From contig NZ_CP054839.1 in the NCBI RefSeq assembly GCF_018141105.1, positions 4,092,001 through 4,156,000 of the forward strand: a stretch of DNA of 64,000 bases, read 5' to 3'. Of this stretch, positions 42,278-53,800 are shown one piece after another. The translations under genes and the position numbers were made by a program. Each line of letters starts with the position of its first letter. Position 1 is the first letter of the stretch. Source of the stretch: Saccharopolyspora erythraea. Its GTDB lineage: Bacteria; Actinomycetota; Actinomycetes; Mycobacteriales; Pseudonocardiaceae. The notes beneath the pieces were generated by a model. It made no database searches and had not been told where the DNA came from. It saw only the letters and a program-made list of their open reading frames with translations.

Positions 42278-43240
42278 TCAGTTGCAGCGGCCCTGGCGCC
42301 AGTAGCCCATGAAGGCCACCGAGCCGCGGGGGACGCCGTAGTCGCTGACCATCATCCGCCGCAGACGTTTGATCACCGCGGCCTCGCCCGCCAGCCAGCC
42401 GTAGAGCTCGCCGCCGGTGGCGTCCACGCTCTCGCGCTGCTCGGGAACCTCCCACAGCAACGTCGTGTCCACGTCGACGTCGTCCAGCTCCGAGACGCCC
42501 GCCCGGCGGTCGGTTTCACACAGCTCGGCCAGCGCGTCGGCCAGGGCGGTCTCCAGCAGGGTGCCGTGCGGAGTCGGGCGGTTGCCCCGCTGCCGGATGG
42601 ACCAGCGGATCTCCACACCGTCCGGCGCCCGCCACCACTGGACGTCCCCGGCGGTCGGCACCTCCACGCAGACGATCCCCCGCGCGTCCGCGGGCAGCGA
42701 CTCCACGATGGAGGCCACCGCGGGCAGGGCCGTCTCGTCGCCGGCCAGCACCACCTGCCTCGTCGTCTCGGGCGGGAGCCACTCGCAGCCCCACATCCGG
42801 CCGTTGCCCGGCCGGTCCGGGCCGCACAGGACGGCGATGTCACCGGGGGCGGCAGCGGCCGCCCACCGGGAGGCCGGACCGCCGTGGCCCTCGTCGACGC
42901 CGTGCAGCACGAAGTCGACGTCGATCTCGGCGACCTTTGGGCGGTAGGCGCGGACGGTGTAGGTGCGCATCGTGGGACGCACGTCGTCGGGCATCGCCTG
43001 CCACCGCGGGTACCAGTCCTCGCCGTGCGGGATGTCGTCGATCGTGCGGCCCGGCTGCGGCAGCAGCAGCTTGATGCGCTGGTCGGCGCCGCCCGCGCCG
43101 AACCCGCGCAGGCTGTCGCCGGTGAAGGTCAGGCGCACGAAGCTCGGCCCGAGGGGTTCGGCGCGCGCCACCCGGACCACGTACATCCGGTACCCAGGCT
43201 GCCCGTCGTGCCGCCGCCTGGCCGTGCGCGCCTTCGTCAT
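42278..43240 (-). CDS. Siderophore-interacting protein (FAD-linked ferric reductase)
   Basis: A 320-residue SIP-family protein. The FAD-binding part contains PTMRTYTVRAYRP and DFVLHGVDEGHGGPASRWAAAA; the NAD(P)H part has VVLAGDETALPAVASIVESLP, and the C-terminus is GELYGWLAGEAAVIKRLRRMMVSDYGV then GYWRQGRCN. It releases iron from imported siderophores by reduction in the cytoplasm. ATG 43240 has GGAGGT seven bases upstream. It shares a promoter region and an iron box with the divergent siderophore-binding lipoprotein. Confidence 0.9.
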   Translation of the reverse strand: MTKARTARRRHDGQPGYRMYVVRVARAEPLGPSFVRLTFTGDSLRGFGAGGADQRIKLLLPQPGRTIDDIPHGEDWYPRWQAMPDDVRPTMRTYTVRAYRPKVAEIDVDFVLHGVDEGHGGPASRWAAAAAPGDIAVLCGPDRPGNGRMWGCEWLPPETTRQVVLAGDETALPAVASIVESLPADARGIVCVEVPTAGDVQWWRAPDGVEIRWSIRQRGNRPTPHGTLLETALADALAELCETDRRAGVSELDDVDVDTTLLWEVPEQRESVDATGGELYGWLAGEAAVIKRLRRMMVSDYGVPRGSVAFMGYWRQGRCN

Positions 43241-43280
43241 GGGTGTGACCTCCGCCAACGTTCCTACGTCTGATCGCGTG

Positions 43281-43299
43281 CTAGCTTAGCCTAACCTTA
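43281..43299. promoter_or_regulatory. Iron box (IdeR/DmdR type)
   Basis: The site contains TTAGCCTAACCTTA; its complement matches the IdeR/DtxR consensus as I recall it at 16 of 19 positions, with an intact AGGTTAGGCTAA core. It lies between divergent iron-uptake genes, so iron-loaded regulator should repress both. Confidence 0.7.
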
Positions 43300-43317
43300 A
43301 TGCTTCAGGAGGTTCAC

Positions 43318-44328
43318 GTGCGTCGCAAGATCGGGGCCATCGCCGGGCTCGTCGCCGTCACCGGTGCTCTGGCCGGCTGCGCTTCACCGGAGCCGGCGGC
43401 AGACTCCGCAGGCGGCCGGTGGTCCTACACCGACGACCGCGGTGTCACCGTCAACGCCGACCACCGCCCGCAGCGCGTCATCGCCCAGGTGTCGGCGGCG
43501 GGGGCGCTCAAGGACTTCGGGGTCGGCGTGGTGGGCACGTTCGGTCCGCTGGTCAAGGACGACGGCAGCACCGAGAACGAGGCGGGCAGCGTCAACCCGG
43601 CCGAGGTCACCGACGTCACCGGCCCGGCATACGGCGAGCTGAACATGGAACGGGTCGCCTCCCTGCACCCCGATCTGCTGGTCAGCGGCAAGTACGCGGA
43701 GTTCGCGGGGCTGTGGCACCTCACCCAGGACCAGGAGGAGACGGTCAAGTCGATCGTGCGGACCGTCGGCGTCCAGCAGTCCGGCGTGGCGCTGCCCGAG
43801 AGCATCCGCAAGTACGAGGAGCTGGCACGGGCGCTCGGTGGCGACGTCGACTCGCCGCGGGTGCGCGCGGACGAGGAGGCGTTCAACGCCGCCGCGCAGC
43901 GGCTGCGCGGGCTCGGTGAGCGGCTGCGGTCGCAGAACCGCACGATCCTGGCCGTCGGCGGCACCCCGCAGGAGTACTTCGTGGTCGTCCCCGCGCGAAA
44001 CCCCGACCTGGACTACTACGTCAGGGAGCTCGGGCTCCCGATCACCACTCCGGCCCACCCGGACACCGCGGGCGGCGGGTACTTCGAGCGCCTGTCGTGG
44101 GAGAACGCCAACGCCTACAACGGCGACATCCTGCTGTGGGACACGCGCCGCGCGTCGATGAACCCCGAGCAGATGAAGCAGAACCCGCTGTTCGCCGCCC
44201 AGCCCGCGGCGGCCGCGAACCGCTTCGTCGAGTGGGACGCCGTGGCGCCGATGAGCTACGCCTCCTACGCGCGGATCATGAACAAGCTCGCCGACCAGAT
44301 CGAGCGGACCATGGCGGGCATGCGCTGA
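43318..44328 (+). CDS. Iron-siderophore ABC transporter binding lipoprotein
   Basis: A 336-residue lipoprotein with signal GLVAVTGALAGC (lipid Cys21). The mature part is a FecB/periplasmic-binding domain: YTDDRGVTVNADHRPQRVIA, ELNMERVASLHPDLLVSGKYAEF, TILAVGGTPQEYFVVVPARNP and MSYASYARIMNKLADQIER. It captures ferric siderophore outside the membrane for an ABC importer whose permease and ATPase are not in this window. GTG 43318 has AGGAGG six bases upstream and lies 18 bases after the iron box. Confidence 0.87.
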   Translation: MRRKIGAIAGLVAVTGALAGCASPEPAADSAGGRWSYTDDRGVTVNADHRPQRVIAQVSAAGALKDFGVGVVGTFGPLVKDDGSTENEAGSVNPAEVTDVTGPAYGELNMERVASLHPDLLVSGKYAEFAGLWHLTQDQEETVKSIVRTVGVQQSGVALPESIRKYEELARALGGDVDSPRVRADEEAFNAAAQRLRGLGERLRSQNRTILAVGGTPQEYFVVVPARNPDLDYYVRELGLPITTPAHPDTAGGGYFERLSWENANAYNGDILLWDTRRASMNPEQMKQNPLFAAQPAAAANRFVEWDAVAPMSYASYARIMNKLADQIERTMAGMR

Positions 44329-44341
44329 CCCGCACCACCGC

Positions 44342-44376
44342 GCGGACCCCGGCTGCCGAGGGCGGCCGGGGTCCGC
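44342..44376. terminator. Bidirectional hairpin terminator
   Basis: A perfect 12-bp stem (GCGGACCCCGGC at 44342-44353 with GCCGGGGTCCGC at 44365-44376) lies between the convergent lipoprotein and DUF4331 genes. Confidence 0.8.
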
Positions 44377-44388
44377 TGCCGTTCGCGG

Positions 44389-45369
44389 TCAGCCGCTCAT
44401 CGCGGCGGCCCCGACCGGGTGCGGGTTGCCCAGGTAGGGGAACCGGTCGAGCAGGTCGTGGTGCGGACCGATGTGGTCGGTGGTGATCCGGCCGCCGGAG
44501 ACCATGTTCAGCCGCGCCGAGGTCACGTCGTCGGTGAGCTTGCGGCCGTTGGGGTAGGCGACGGGCCTGCTGCGGTCGTAGCGCAGGATGTCGGGCAGGA
44601 CCTGGCGAAGCACGCGGTGGGCGTCCTCGACGCCGTAGCCGCCGGTGTGCTGGAGCACGGCGGTCCACGCGTCGCGGTAGTTCTCCCAGTCGTCGGCGGG
44701 CTCGCGCGCGTTGTAGGTGTCCTTGGCGTCCTCGGAGTTGAAGTAGGCCGTCAGCGAGGGGTGCGCACCGCGGTCCATGGACACCAGCTGCCCGTCGCGG
44801 CGCAGGCTCACCCTGGCCCAGACGCCGATCAGCGGGTTCGACCCGAGCTCGGCGTTGGGCATCTCCAGCACGATGCCGAAGACGTTCTGGTCGGCCATCG
44901 AGTCGCGGCCGGTCCACTGGAAGTCGTGCACGATCCCGTCGAGGTCGGCGAAGAACGGGTCGCTGCGGATGCCGGCGCTGAAGGTCAGGCCGCCGGCGGT
45001 GACGATCGCGGGGTCCGAGCCGAAGCTCACCGGGGCGTCGGCGACGAGCCGCTCCACGCCGGGTTCGTGGGACTGGGCACGCCGTCCCAGCGAACGGTGG
45101 ACCGAGACGGTCTGCCCGCCGTCGACCGGCGGGGAGAAGACGAAGCTGAAGGCCACGTCCGCCTGGGAGTCGCCGTCGGTGTCGACGTTGATCCGGTAGA
45201 CGGCGTCGGGGTGGAAGTGCTCGCCCCGGGTGGGGGCGAACGGGTTGACGTTCATGATCAGGACGGTGCGGTCACCGGACGGCGCGGTGAAGGCGAAGAC
45301 GTCGGTGAGGTCCAGCCGCGCGTCGTCGCCGGGAGACCGCAGGTCGGGTCCGCTGAGGTGGTGGGACAT
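44389..45369 (-). CDS. DUF4331 family protein
   Basis: A 326-residue protein recognised as DUF4331 by the N-terminus MSHHLSGPDLRSPGDDARLD, DLTDVFAFTAPSGDRTVLIMNVNPF, YRINVDTDGDSQADVAFSF, and late ADNVFGIVLEMP-like segment DQNVFGIVLEMPNAEL with DILRYDRSRPVAYPNGRKLTDDV. No signal peptide is seen. The function of the family is unknown; the early His and Asp residues suggest metal binding. ATG 45369 follows CTGGAGGGGTC. Confidence 0.82.
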   Translation of the reverse strand: MSHHLSGPDLRSPGDDARLDLTDVFAFTAPSGDRTVLIMNVNPFAPTRGEHFHPDAVYRINVDTDGDSQADVAFSFVFSPPVDGGQTVSVHRSLGRRAQSHEPGVERLVADAPVSFGSDPAIVTAGGLTFSAGIRSDPFFADLDGIVHDFQWTGRDSMADQNVFGIVLEMPNAELGSNPLIGVWARVSLRRDGQLVSMDRGAHPSLTAYFNSEDAKDTYNAREPADDWENYRDAWTAVLQHTGGYGVEDAHRVLRQVLPDILRYDRSRPVAYPNGRKLTDDVTSARLNMVSGGRITTDHIGPHHDLLDRFPYLGNPHPVGAAAMSG

Positions 45370-45576
45370 GACCCCTCCAGGTGGGAAGTGCTGCCGGTGC
45401 GGCGAATGTCCCACCACGAGGGGAAGGTCACCAGGGGAAGAGGTTCCCGCACGGGAGAAGTCGCGAGTGCCGGACGCCACTTCCACGCACAGCAGGACCC
45501 TTTCCGCGCGGTGGAAGGGAAAGCGATTTCCCAGGAGTGCACTGCCGACGGCCGGATCACGCGCGCCGCGGCTGCG

Positions 45577-46020
45577 TCAACTGCGCATCCAGGTCCCCAG
45601 CACCATCAGCGTCTTGGTCCCGGTGACGTTGCCCGAGCGGCGCAGCCGCTCGATGGCCTGCTGGAGGTGGTTGACGTCGCGGACGCGCAGCCAGATGAGC
45701 GCGTCCGGGTCGCCCGCGATGGTGAAGACCGCCTGCACCTCCGGCAGCGCCGAGGCCGTCTGCACGATCTCGCCCGCCCCGGTGGTGCCGAGGTAGCGCA
45801 GCTCGGTGAACGCCTCGACGGCCCACCCGAGCTTGGAGTGGTCGATCTGCACGGTGAACCCGGTGATCACCCCGATGTCGCGCAGCCGGTCCACCCGCCG
45901 CTTCACCGCGGCAACCGACAGCCCGACCTCGGCCGCCATCTCGGAGAACGTGCGCCTGCCGTCCTCGCGCAGCAGCCGCAGGATCGAATGGTCGACCGCG
46001 TCCACCAGCTCTTCCGCCAT
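45577..46020 (-). CDS. Lrp/AsnC-family transcriptional regulator
   Basis: A 147-residue regulator. The N-terminal helix-turn-helix reads VDHSILRLLREDGRRTFSEMAAEVGLSVAAVKRRVDRLRDIGVI, and the rest is a RAM ligand-binding domain. It is divergent from the indolepyruvate ferredoxin oxidoreductase gene, with a 9-bp inverted repeat in the gap. Lrp proteins sense amino acids, so control of that amino-acid catabolic enzyme is likely. Confidence 0.9.
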   Translation of the reverse strand: MAEELVDAVDHSILRLLREDGRRTFSEMAAEVGLSVAAVKRRVDRLRDIGVITGFTVQIDHSKLGWAVEAFTELRYLGTTGAGEIVQTASALPEVQAVFTIAGDPDALIWLRVRDVNHLQQAIERLRRSGNVTGTKTLMVLGTWMRS

Positions 46021-46064
46021 GCCTGCTCCAGCTCGTATCGCCCTGCCGTCGGAGTCGTCACCCG

Positions 46065-46116
46065 TCACGCAAAGAAACTCTCGCAGACGGAACCTCGAGT
46101 ACAGGATTTTGCGTGA
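46065..46116. promoter_or_regulatory. Lrp-type operator pair
   Basis: TCACGCAAA (46065-46073) and TTTGCGTGA (46108-46116) are perfect inverted copies 34 bases apart in the gap between the lrp gene and the oxidoreductase gene. The spacing suits two Lrp dimers on adjacent helical faces. Confidence 0.5.
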
Positions 46117-46205
46117 TCGACACCGTTTCTGGCCAGCTGCTTGCGCGGTCCCCGCGATCGCCGCTGTGCTGTGGCGCAACTCACCACGCATCGATGGAGA
46201 CCGCC

Positions 46206-49200
46206 ATGCACACCGACCCCGCCGCCGTGTCGCTCGACGACAAGTACACGGCAGACAGTGGCCGGGTACTGATCTCCGGCATCCAGGCGCTGGTCCGGCT
46301 GACCCTGGAGCAGCGCAGGCTCGACGAGTCGCGCGGCCTCGGCACGCGCGCGTTCGTGTCCGGCTACCAGGGCTCGCCGCTGGGCGGGCTCGACATGGAG
46401 ATGGGCCGGGCCAAGCGCTTCCTGGAGCCGGAGGGGGTGGTGTTCCAGGCCGGGCTCAACGAGGAGCTGGCAGCCACGGCCGTCGCGGGCACGCAGCTGC
46501 TGCGCCAGGTGCCGGGGCGCAGGCACGACGGGGTCACCGGCTTCTGGTACGGCAAGAACCCCGGGCTGGACCGCGCGGCCGACGCCATCCGGCACGGCAA
46601 CATCGCGGGCACCGCACCGCTGGGCGGCGCGGTCGCCTGGATCGGCGACGACCCGGGCAACAAGTCCTCCACCATCCCCAGCGCCAGTGAGCAGATGTGC
46701 CAGAGCCTGGCGATGCCGTTGCTGGCTCCCTCCTCGGTCCCGGAGATCATCGAGCTCGGTCTGCACGCGGTCGCGATGTCCAGGGCCGCGAACCTGTGGG
46801 CGGGCCTGAAGATCGTCGCCGACATCGCCGACGCCTCGGCCACCGTCGACCTCGGCGCGCTCGGTCACGGAGTCCCGGTGCCCGGGACCGCCGACCGGGC
46901 TTCGGCTCAGCTGCTGGGGCAGCCCGCGCTGGACGCGGAGCTCGACGTGCTCACCCGGCGGCTGGACCTCGCCCGCGCCTACGGCACGACCCACGGCCTG
47001 AACAAGGTGACCTTCAGCGCCCGCCGTGCCACCACCGGCGTGGTCGCCTCCGGCCTGGCCCACGCCGTCGTGCTCCGCGCGCTGGAGGACATGGGCATCG
47101 GCGAGGGCGCGATGGAGGCGCTCGGCCTGCGGCTGGTCCGCATCGGCATGCCCTACCCGCTGGACCACGCGCACCTGGCCTCGATGCTGGAGGGCCTCGA
47201 CGAGGTCGTGGTCGTCGAGGACAAGACGCCCTTCCTGGAAGCCCAGGTCAAGGAAGCGATGTACCGGCGCTCCGACGCACCGCTGGTCGTTGGGCGCCGC
47301 GACGACCGCGGGCGTCCGCTGCTCACCGTCAGGGGCACCCTGTCGGCCGGCGACGTCGCGCTGGCCCTCGGCCGGCGCATCGGGCAGGACCGCCTGCCGG
47401 AGAGCGCGGCGGCCTACCTGCGCACCGCCAACCCGCGGCGGTCGCGGATCGAGCTGCCCACGATCGCCCCGCGCACCCCGTACTTCTGCTCGGGCTGCCC
47501 GCACAACACCTCCACGCGGGCCGACGACGACACGCTCGTGGGCGCGGGCATCGGCTGCCACGTGATGGTGCTGCTCGACGGCGAGGGCCGGGGCCACCAG
47601 GTCGGCGTGACCCAGATGGGCGGCGAGGGCGCGCAGTGGAACGGGCTCGCCCCGTTCACCGACGACCGGCACTTCGTGCAAAACCTCGGCGACGGCACGT
47701 TCCACCACTCCGGTTCGCTGGCCATCCGGGCGTCGGTCGCGGCGGGGGTCAACGTGACCTACAAGCTGCTCTACAACGACGCGGTCGCGATGACCGGCGG
47801 GCAGCGCGCCGAGGGCAGGCTCGACATCCCGGCGCTGACCCGCTGGCTGGCCACCGAGGGCGTGCGCAAGGTCGTGGTCACTACCGCCGAGCCCGGCACC
47901 TACCGCGGTGTTCCCCTCGACCCGGTCGCGACGGTGCGCCACCGCGACGACTTCGCCGACGTGCAGCGCGAACTGGCCGCGGTGGAGGGCGTCACGGTCC
48001 TGGTCCACGACGACCGCTGCGCGGCGGAGGAACGCCGCCTGCGCAAGCGCGGCGTGCTGCCGACGCCCGCCGAACGCGTGGTGATCAACGAGCGGGTGTG
48101 CGAGGGCTGCGGCGACTGCGGGGACAAGTCGACCTGCCTGTCGGTGCAGCCGGTGGAGACCGAGTTCGGCCGCAAGACGCGCATCCACCAGGCGTCCTGC
48201 AACTCCGACTTCACCTGCCTGAAGGGGGATTGCCCGTCGTTCCTGCTCGTCGAGCCCGGCACCCGGCCCCGGCGAGAGGTGCCCGCGCTGCCCGTGGAAC
48301 TGACCGCGCCGGCCGACCGCCCCCAGAAAGACGGTGTGCTGCTGCGGATGCCCGGAATCGGCGGCACCGGCGTGGTCACCGTGTCGCAGATCCTGCAGAT
48401 GGCCGCGCACATGGACGGCCTGCACGCGGCCGGGCTGGAGCAGACCGGTGTCGCGCAGAAGGGTGGCCCGGTCGTCAGCGACGTCCGGATCTCCAAGCAG
48501 CCGGTGGCGGGGGCGCTGCGCGCGTCGAAGTCGACCGTCGACGTCCTGATCGGCTTCGACCTGCTGGGCGCGGCCGCCGAGCAGAACCTGGAGACCGCCG
48601 GGGCCGACCGGACCATCGCGCTGGTCAACACCGCCGTGGTACCCACGGCCGCGATGGTCACCAACCGCGTCCCGGTGCCGGGTTCGCCGCAGGACGCCAT
48701 CGACCGCATCGCGGCGGTCACCGCCGAGCAGGTCCTGCTGGACGCGCAGGGCATGGCCGACGCGCTCTTCGGCGACCACATGCCGGTGAACATGCTGATG
48801 ATCGGCGCGGCGTTCCAGCGCGGGTGCCTGCCGATGAGCGCCGAGGCGATCGAGCGGGCGATCCGGCTCAACGGCGCGGCCGTGGAAACCAACCTCGCGG
48901 CGTTCCGCTGGGGCCGCGCTGCGGTGCTGGACCGCGATGCCGTCGAGCGGGCGCTCGCGCCGCAGGAGCGCGCGGTCGTCGAGGTCGACGCGACCGCGCG
49001 CCGGATCGCGGGCGACGAGGCGGGCGAGCTCGGCCGGGTGCTGGCCACGCGGGTCGCCGACCTCGTCGGCTACCAGGACGAGACCTACGCCCAGCGCTAC
49101 GCGCGGGATGTCCGCCGGGTGGCCGGGATCGCCCGCGAGCGCGCGGGCGAGGAGGGCGGCGAACGCGTCGCGGTCGCCTACGCCAAGGGCTTGCACAAGC

Positions 49201-49685
49201 TGATGGCCTACAAGGACGAGTACGAGGTGGCGCGACTGCACCTCGACACCGTGGAGAAGGCCCGGCTCGGCGACGAGTTCGGATCCGGCGCCTCGGTCTC
49301 GGTTCTGCTGCACCCGCCGGTGCTGCGTGCGCTGGGCATGAAGCGCAAGATCCGGCTGCGCCGCACCGCCGAGGTCGCGTTCCGCGCGCTGCGTTCGGCC
49401 CGCCGCCTGCGCGGTACGCGCCTGGACGTGTTCGGTTACGCGAAGGTCCGCCGGGTCGAGCGCGAGCTGGTCGGCGAGTACCGCAGGCTCGTCGAGCAGG
49501 CGCTGCGCCACCTCGGTTCCGGCACGACCGAGCAGGTCGCGGCCATCGCCGAGCTGCCCGAGCTGGTCCGGGGATACGAGGACATCAAGCTCGCCGGTGT
49601 CGAGCGGTTCCGGGAGCGGGCCGCCGAGCAGCTCTCGGCGCTCGCGGCTCGAGCCGGCGCCGAAGACATCGCGGTGAAGAGCTGA
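46206..49685 (+). CDS. Indolepyruvate ferredoxin oxidoreductase, fused alpha/beta type
   Basis: A 1159-residue fusion. The N-terminal thiamine-enzyme domain has RAFVSGYQGSPLGGLDMEMG and GLNEELAATAVAGTQLLRQ; a central thiamine diphosphate segment has CSGCPHNTS and GIGCHVMVLLDGEG. A cysteine-rich iron-sulfur region follows at about residues 625-680 (RVCEGCGDCGDKSTCLSVQ, then CLKGDCPSF). The C-terminal gamma-like domain begins RMPGIGGTGVVTVSQILQMAA. It oxidatively decarboxylates aryl- or branched-chain 2-oxo acids to acyl-CoA and reduces ferredoxin. ATG 46206 has GGAG six bases upstream; ATG 46194 is possible. Lrp control is likely. Confidence 0.9.
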   Translation: MHTDPAAVSLDDKYTADSGRVLISGIQALVRLTLEQRRLDESRGLGTRAFVSGYQGSPLGGLDMEMGRAKRFLEPEGVVFQAGLNEELAATAVAGTQLLRQVPGRRHDGVTGFWYGKNPGLDRAADAIRHGNIAGTAPLGGAVAWIGDDPGNKSSTIPSASEQMCQSLAMPLLAPSSVPEIIELGLHAVAMSRAANLWAGLKIVADIADASATVDLGALGHGVPVPGTADRASAQLLGQPALDAELDVLTRRLDLARAYGTTHGLNKVTFSARRATTGVVASGLAHAVVLRALEDMGIGEGAMEALGLRLVRIGMPYPLDHAHLASMLEGLDEVVVVEDKTPFLEAQVKEAMYRRSDAPLVVGRRDDRGRPLLTVRGTLSAGDVALALGRRIGQDRLPESAAAYLRTANPRRSRIELPTIAPRTPYFCSGCPHNTSTRADDDTLVGAGIGCHVMVLLDGEGRGHQVGVTQMGGEGAQWNGLAPFTDDRHFVQNLGDGTFHHSGSLAIRASVAAGVNVTYKLLYNDAVAMTGGQRAEGRLDIPALTRWLATEGVRKVVVTTAEPGTYRGVPLDPVATVRHRDDFADVQRELAAVEGVTVLVHDDRCAAEERRLRKRGVLPTPAERVVINERVCEGCGDCGDKSTCLSVQPVETEFGRKTRIHQASCNSDFTCLKGDCPSFLLVEPGTRPRREVPALPVELTAPADRPQKDGVLLRMPGIGGTGVVTVSQILQMAAHMDGLHAAGLEQTGVAQKGGPVVSDVRISKQPVAGALRASKSTVDVLIGFDLLGAAAEQNLETAGADRTIALVNTAVVPTAAMVTNRVPVPGSPQDAIDRIAAVTAEQVLLDAQGMADALFGDHMPVNMLMIGAAFQRGCLPMSAEAIERAIRLNGAAVETNLAAFRWGRAAVLDRDAVERALAPQERAVVEVDATARRIAGDEAGELGRVLATRVADLVGYQDETYAQRYARDVRRVAGIARERAGEEGGERVAVAYAKGLHKLMAYKDEYEVARLHLDTVEKARLGDEFGSGASVSVLLHPPVLRALGMKRKIRLRRTAEVAFRALRSARRLRGTRLDVFGYAKVRRVERELVGEYRRLVEQALRHLGSGTTEQVAAIAELPELVRGYEDIKLAGVERFRERAAEQLSALAARAGAEDIAVKS

Positions 49686-49700
49686 GCCGACGCCTCCGGC

Positions 49701-49739
49701 AGCCACGGCCCTCCCGGGTTCCCTGGGAGGGCCGTGGCT
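49701..49739. terminator. Strong bidirectional hairpin terminator
   Basis: A perfect 15-bp stem (AGCCACGGCCCTCCC at 49701-49715 with GGGAGGGCCGTGGCT at 49725-49739) and a 9-base loop separate the convergent oxidoreductase and methyltransferase genes. Confidence 0.85.
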
Positions 49740-49742
49740 CGT

Positions 49743-50859
<1,117 letters not shown>

Positions 50860-53800
50860 ATGTGTGCGGTACCGACGCGCGGCGGTGCGGAGGGAAGTGC
50901 TGCTTCCGCAGGTGACGCGCTGCTCCGAATCGGCAGACTGCTCTCAAGGGCGCAGACTTCCGATGATCTGCGAACCGTTTACCGGGAGGGCGGCCGGGAC
51001 GGCGATACGTTTTACCGCGACCGCTGGGCCCACGACAAAGTCGTCCCCTCCACCCACGGCGTGAATTGCACCGGTTCGTGCCGGTGGAACGTTTACGTCA
51101 AGGACGGGATCATCACCTGGGAGACCCAGGACACCGACTACCCGTCGGTGGGACCGGACCGGCCGGAGTACGAGCCGCGCGGCTGTCCCCGCGGCGCGTC
51201 CTTCTCCTGGTACTCCTATTCGCCGTCCCGGTTGCGCTATCCGCACGCGCGCGGCGTTCTGGTGGAGATGTACCGCCAGGCGCGGCGCGAGACCGGTGAT
51301 CCGGTGCTGGCCTGGAAGTCGGTCGTGGATGACCCGGAGCGCAGGCGGCGCTACCAGCGGGCGCGCGGCAAGGGCGGGTTGGTGCGGATCTCCTGGGACG
51401 AGGCGGTCGAGATGATCGCCGCCGCGCACGTGCACACCATCGCCGAGCACGGCCCGGACCGCGTCGCGGGCTTCTCGCCGATCCCGGCGATGTCGATGGT
51501 CTCGCACACCGTCGGCTCCCGGTTCATGTCGCTGATCGGGGCGCCGATGCTGTCGTTCTACGACTGGTACGCCGACCTGCCGGTGGCCTCCCCGCAGGTC
51601 TTCGGCGACCAGACCGACGTCCCCGAGTCCGCGGACTGGTGGGACGCGGCCTACCTGATGATGTGGGGCTCCAACGTCCCGGTAACCAGGACTCCCGACG
51701 CGCACTGGATGACCGAGGCGCGCTACCGGGGCCAGAAGGTCGTGGTGGTGTCGCCGGACTACGCCGACAACACCAAGTTCGCCGACGAGTGGCTGGCGGC
51801 CCACCCCGGCACCGACGCCGCGTTGGCGGTGGCGATGGGCCACGTCGTGCTCCGGGAGTTCTTCGTCGAGCGCAGCACACCGTTCTTCACCGACTACGTG
51901 TGCCGCTACACCGACCTGCCGTTCCTGGTCACCCTCGCCGAGCGGCCCGAGGGCCTGGTGCCCGGCAAGTTCGTCACCGCGGCCGACCTGGGCCGCGAAG
52001 GCGAGCACGAGGCGTGGAAGACCGTGCTCGTCGACGAGCGCACCGGCAGGCCGCAGGTGCCCAACGGATCGCTGGGTTTCCGCTGGAACGACGGCGAACC
52101 GGGGCGGTGGAACCTGGATCTGGAGGAGACCAGCCCACTGCTGAGCCTGCACGGCGCCGAGGTGCTCGGACAGCGCGCCGACGCGGTGCGGGTGCGCCTG
52201 CCCCGCTTCGACGAACCGGACGGTCTCGGCCGGGAGGTCACCCGCGGGGTGCCCGCGGTCCGGCTGAGTCCGGAAGGTCCTCTGGTGACAACGGTCTTCG
52301 ACCTGCTCCTCGCGCAGTATGGCGTCGGCCGGGACGGCCTGCCGGGGCAGTGGCCCGAGGGCTACGACGACGCCGAGTCGGCGGGGACGCCCGCGTGGCA
52401 GGAGCGGATCACCTCGGTGCCGGCCGAGCGGGTCACGCGCATCGCCCGGGAGTTCGCCGACACCGCGATCCGCTCCGAGGGCCGGTGCATGATCCTGATG
52501 GGCGCGGGCACCAACCACTGGTTCCACTCCGACGAGGTGTACCGGACTTTCCTGACGCTGCTGCTGATCACCGGCTGCCAGGGCCGCAACGGCGGCGGCT
52601 GGGCGCACTACGTGGGTCAGGAGAAGATCCGCCCGCTCACCGGTTGGTCCACACTGGCCAGTGCCGCGGACTGGAATCGCCCGACGCGGCAGATGATAGG
52701 CACCGCGTGGTTCTACACCCACACCGACCAGTGGCGCTACGACACGCTGGACACCGGCGCCCTGGCCTGGCCCGGCGCTTCGGGAAAGCTGGCCGGGACC
52801 ACCGCGGCGGACTGCGTGGCGCGGTCGGCGCGGGCCGGGTGGATGCCGTCCTACCCGACGTTCGACCGCAACCCGCTGGACCTGGCCGACGAGGCGGACC
52901 GGGCGGGCGCCGACCCGGTGCAGCACGTCGTCGACGAGCTGCGCTCCGGAAAGCTCGGCTTCGCCTGCGAGGACCCCGACGCCGAGTCCAACTGGCCGCG
53001 GGTGCTCACGGTGTGGCGGTCGAACCTGCTGGGGTCCTCGGCCAAGGGCAACGAGTACTTCCTGCGGCACCTGCTCGGCACCGACTCCTCGTTGCGCGCG
53101 CGGGAGGCACCGGACATCGGCAGGTCCTCTGAGGTCAGCAGGCCGGAGCACGCTCCGGAGGGCAAGCTCGACCTGCTGCTGTCGCTGGACTTCCGGATGA
53201 CCAGCACGACGATGTTCTCCGATGTCGTGCTGCCCGCCGCGACCTGGTACGAGAAGCACGACCTGTCGAGCACCGACATGCACCCGTTCGTCCACTCGTT
53301 CAACGCCGCGGTCGCCCCGCCCTGGCAGTGCCGCACCGACTTCGACGCCTTCCACGCCATCGCGCGCCGCTTCAGCGAGCTGGCCCGCGACCACCTCGGT
53401 GTGCGCCGCGACGTGGTCGCCACCGCGCTCGGCCACGACACTCCGGGCGAGACCGCGCAGCCAGGCGGAGTCCTGCTGGACTGGCGGGCGGGGGAGACCG
53501 AACCGGTTCCCGGGCGGACGCTGCCCACCCTGACCGTCATCGAACGGGACTACCCCGCGGTGGCCGACAAGCTCGCCGCGGTGGGGCCGCTGCTCGACAA
53601 GCTCGGTACCACGATCAAGGGCTACACCGTGGAGGTCGGAGAGGAGCTGAGCCGGCTCGGCGCCCACAACGGCGTGGCCCGCAGCGGCGCGGCCGCGGGA
53701 CGCCCCCGGCTGGACACCGACATCCGCACCGCCGACGCGATCCTCGCCCTTTCCGGCACCACCAACGGACGCCTCGCGGTCGAGGGCTTCCGCGCGCTGG

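Noticed and set aside
46065-49706. A 1213-codon open frame on the minus strand opposite the ferredoxin oxidoreductase gene
   Set aside because: Arg/Gly/His-rich translation without domains; the opposite strand encodes a clear enzyme.
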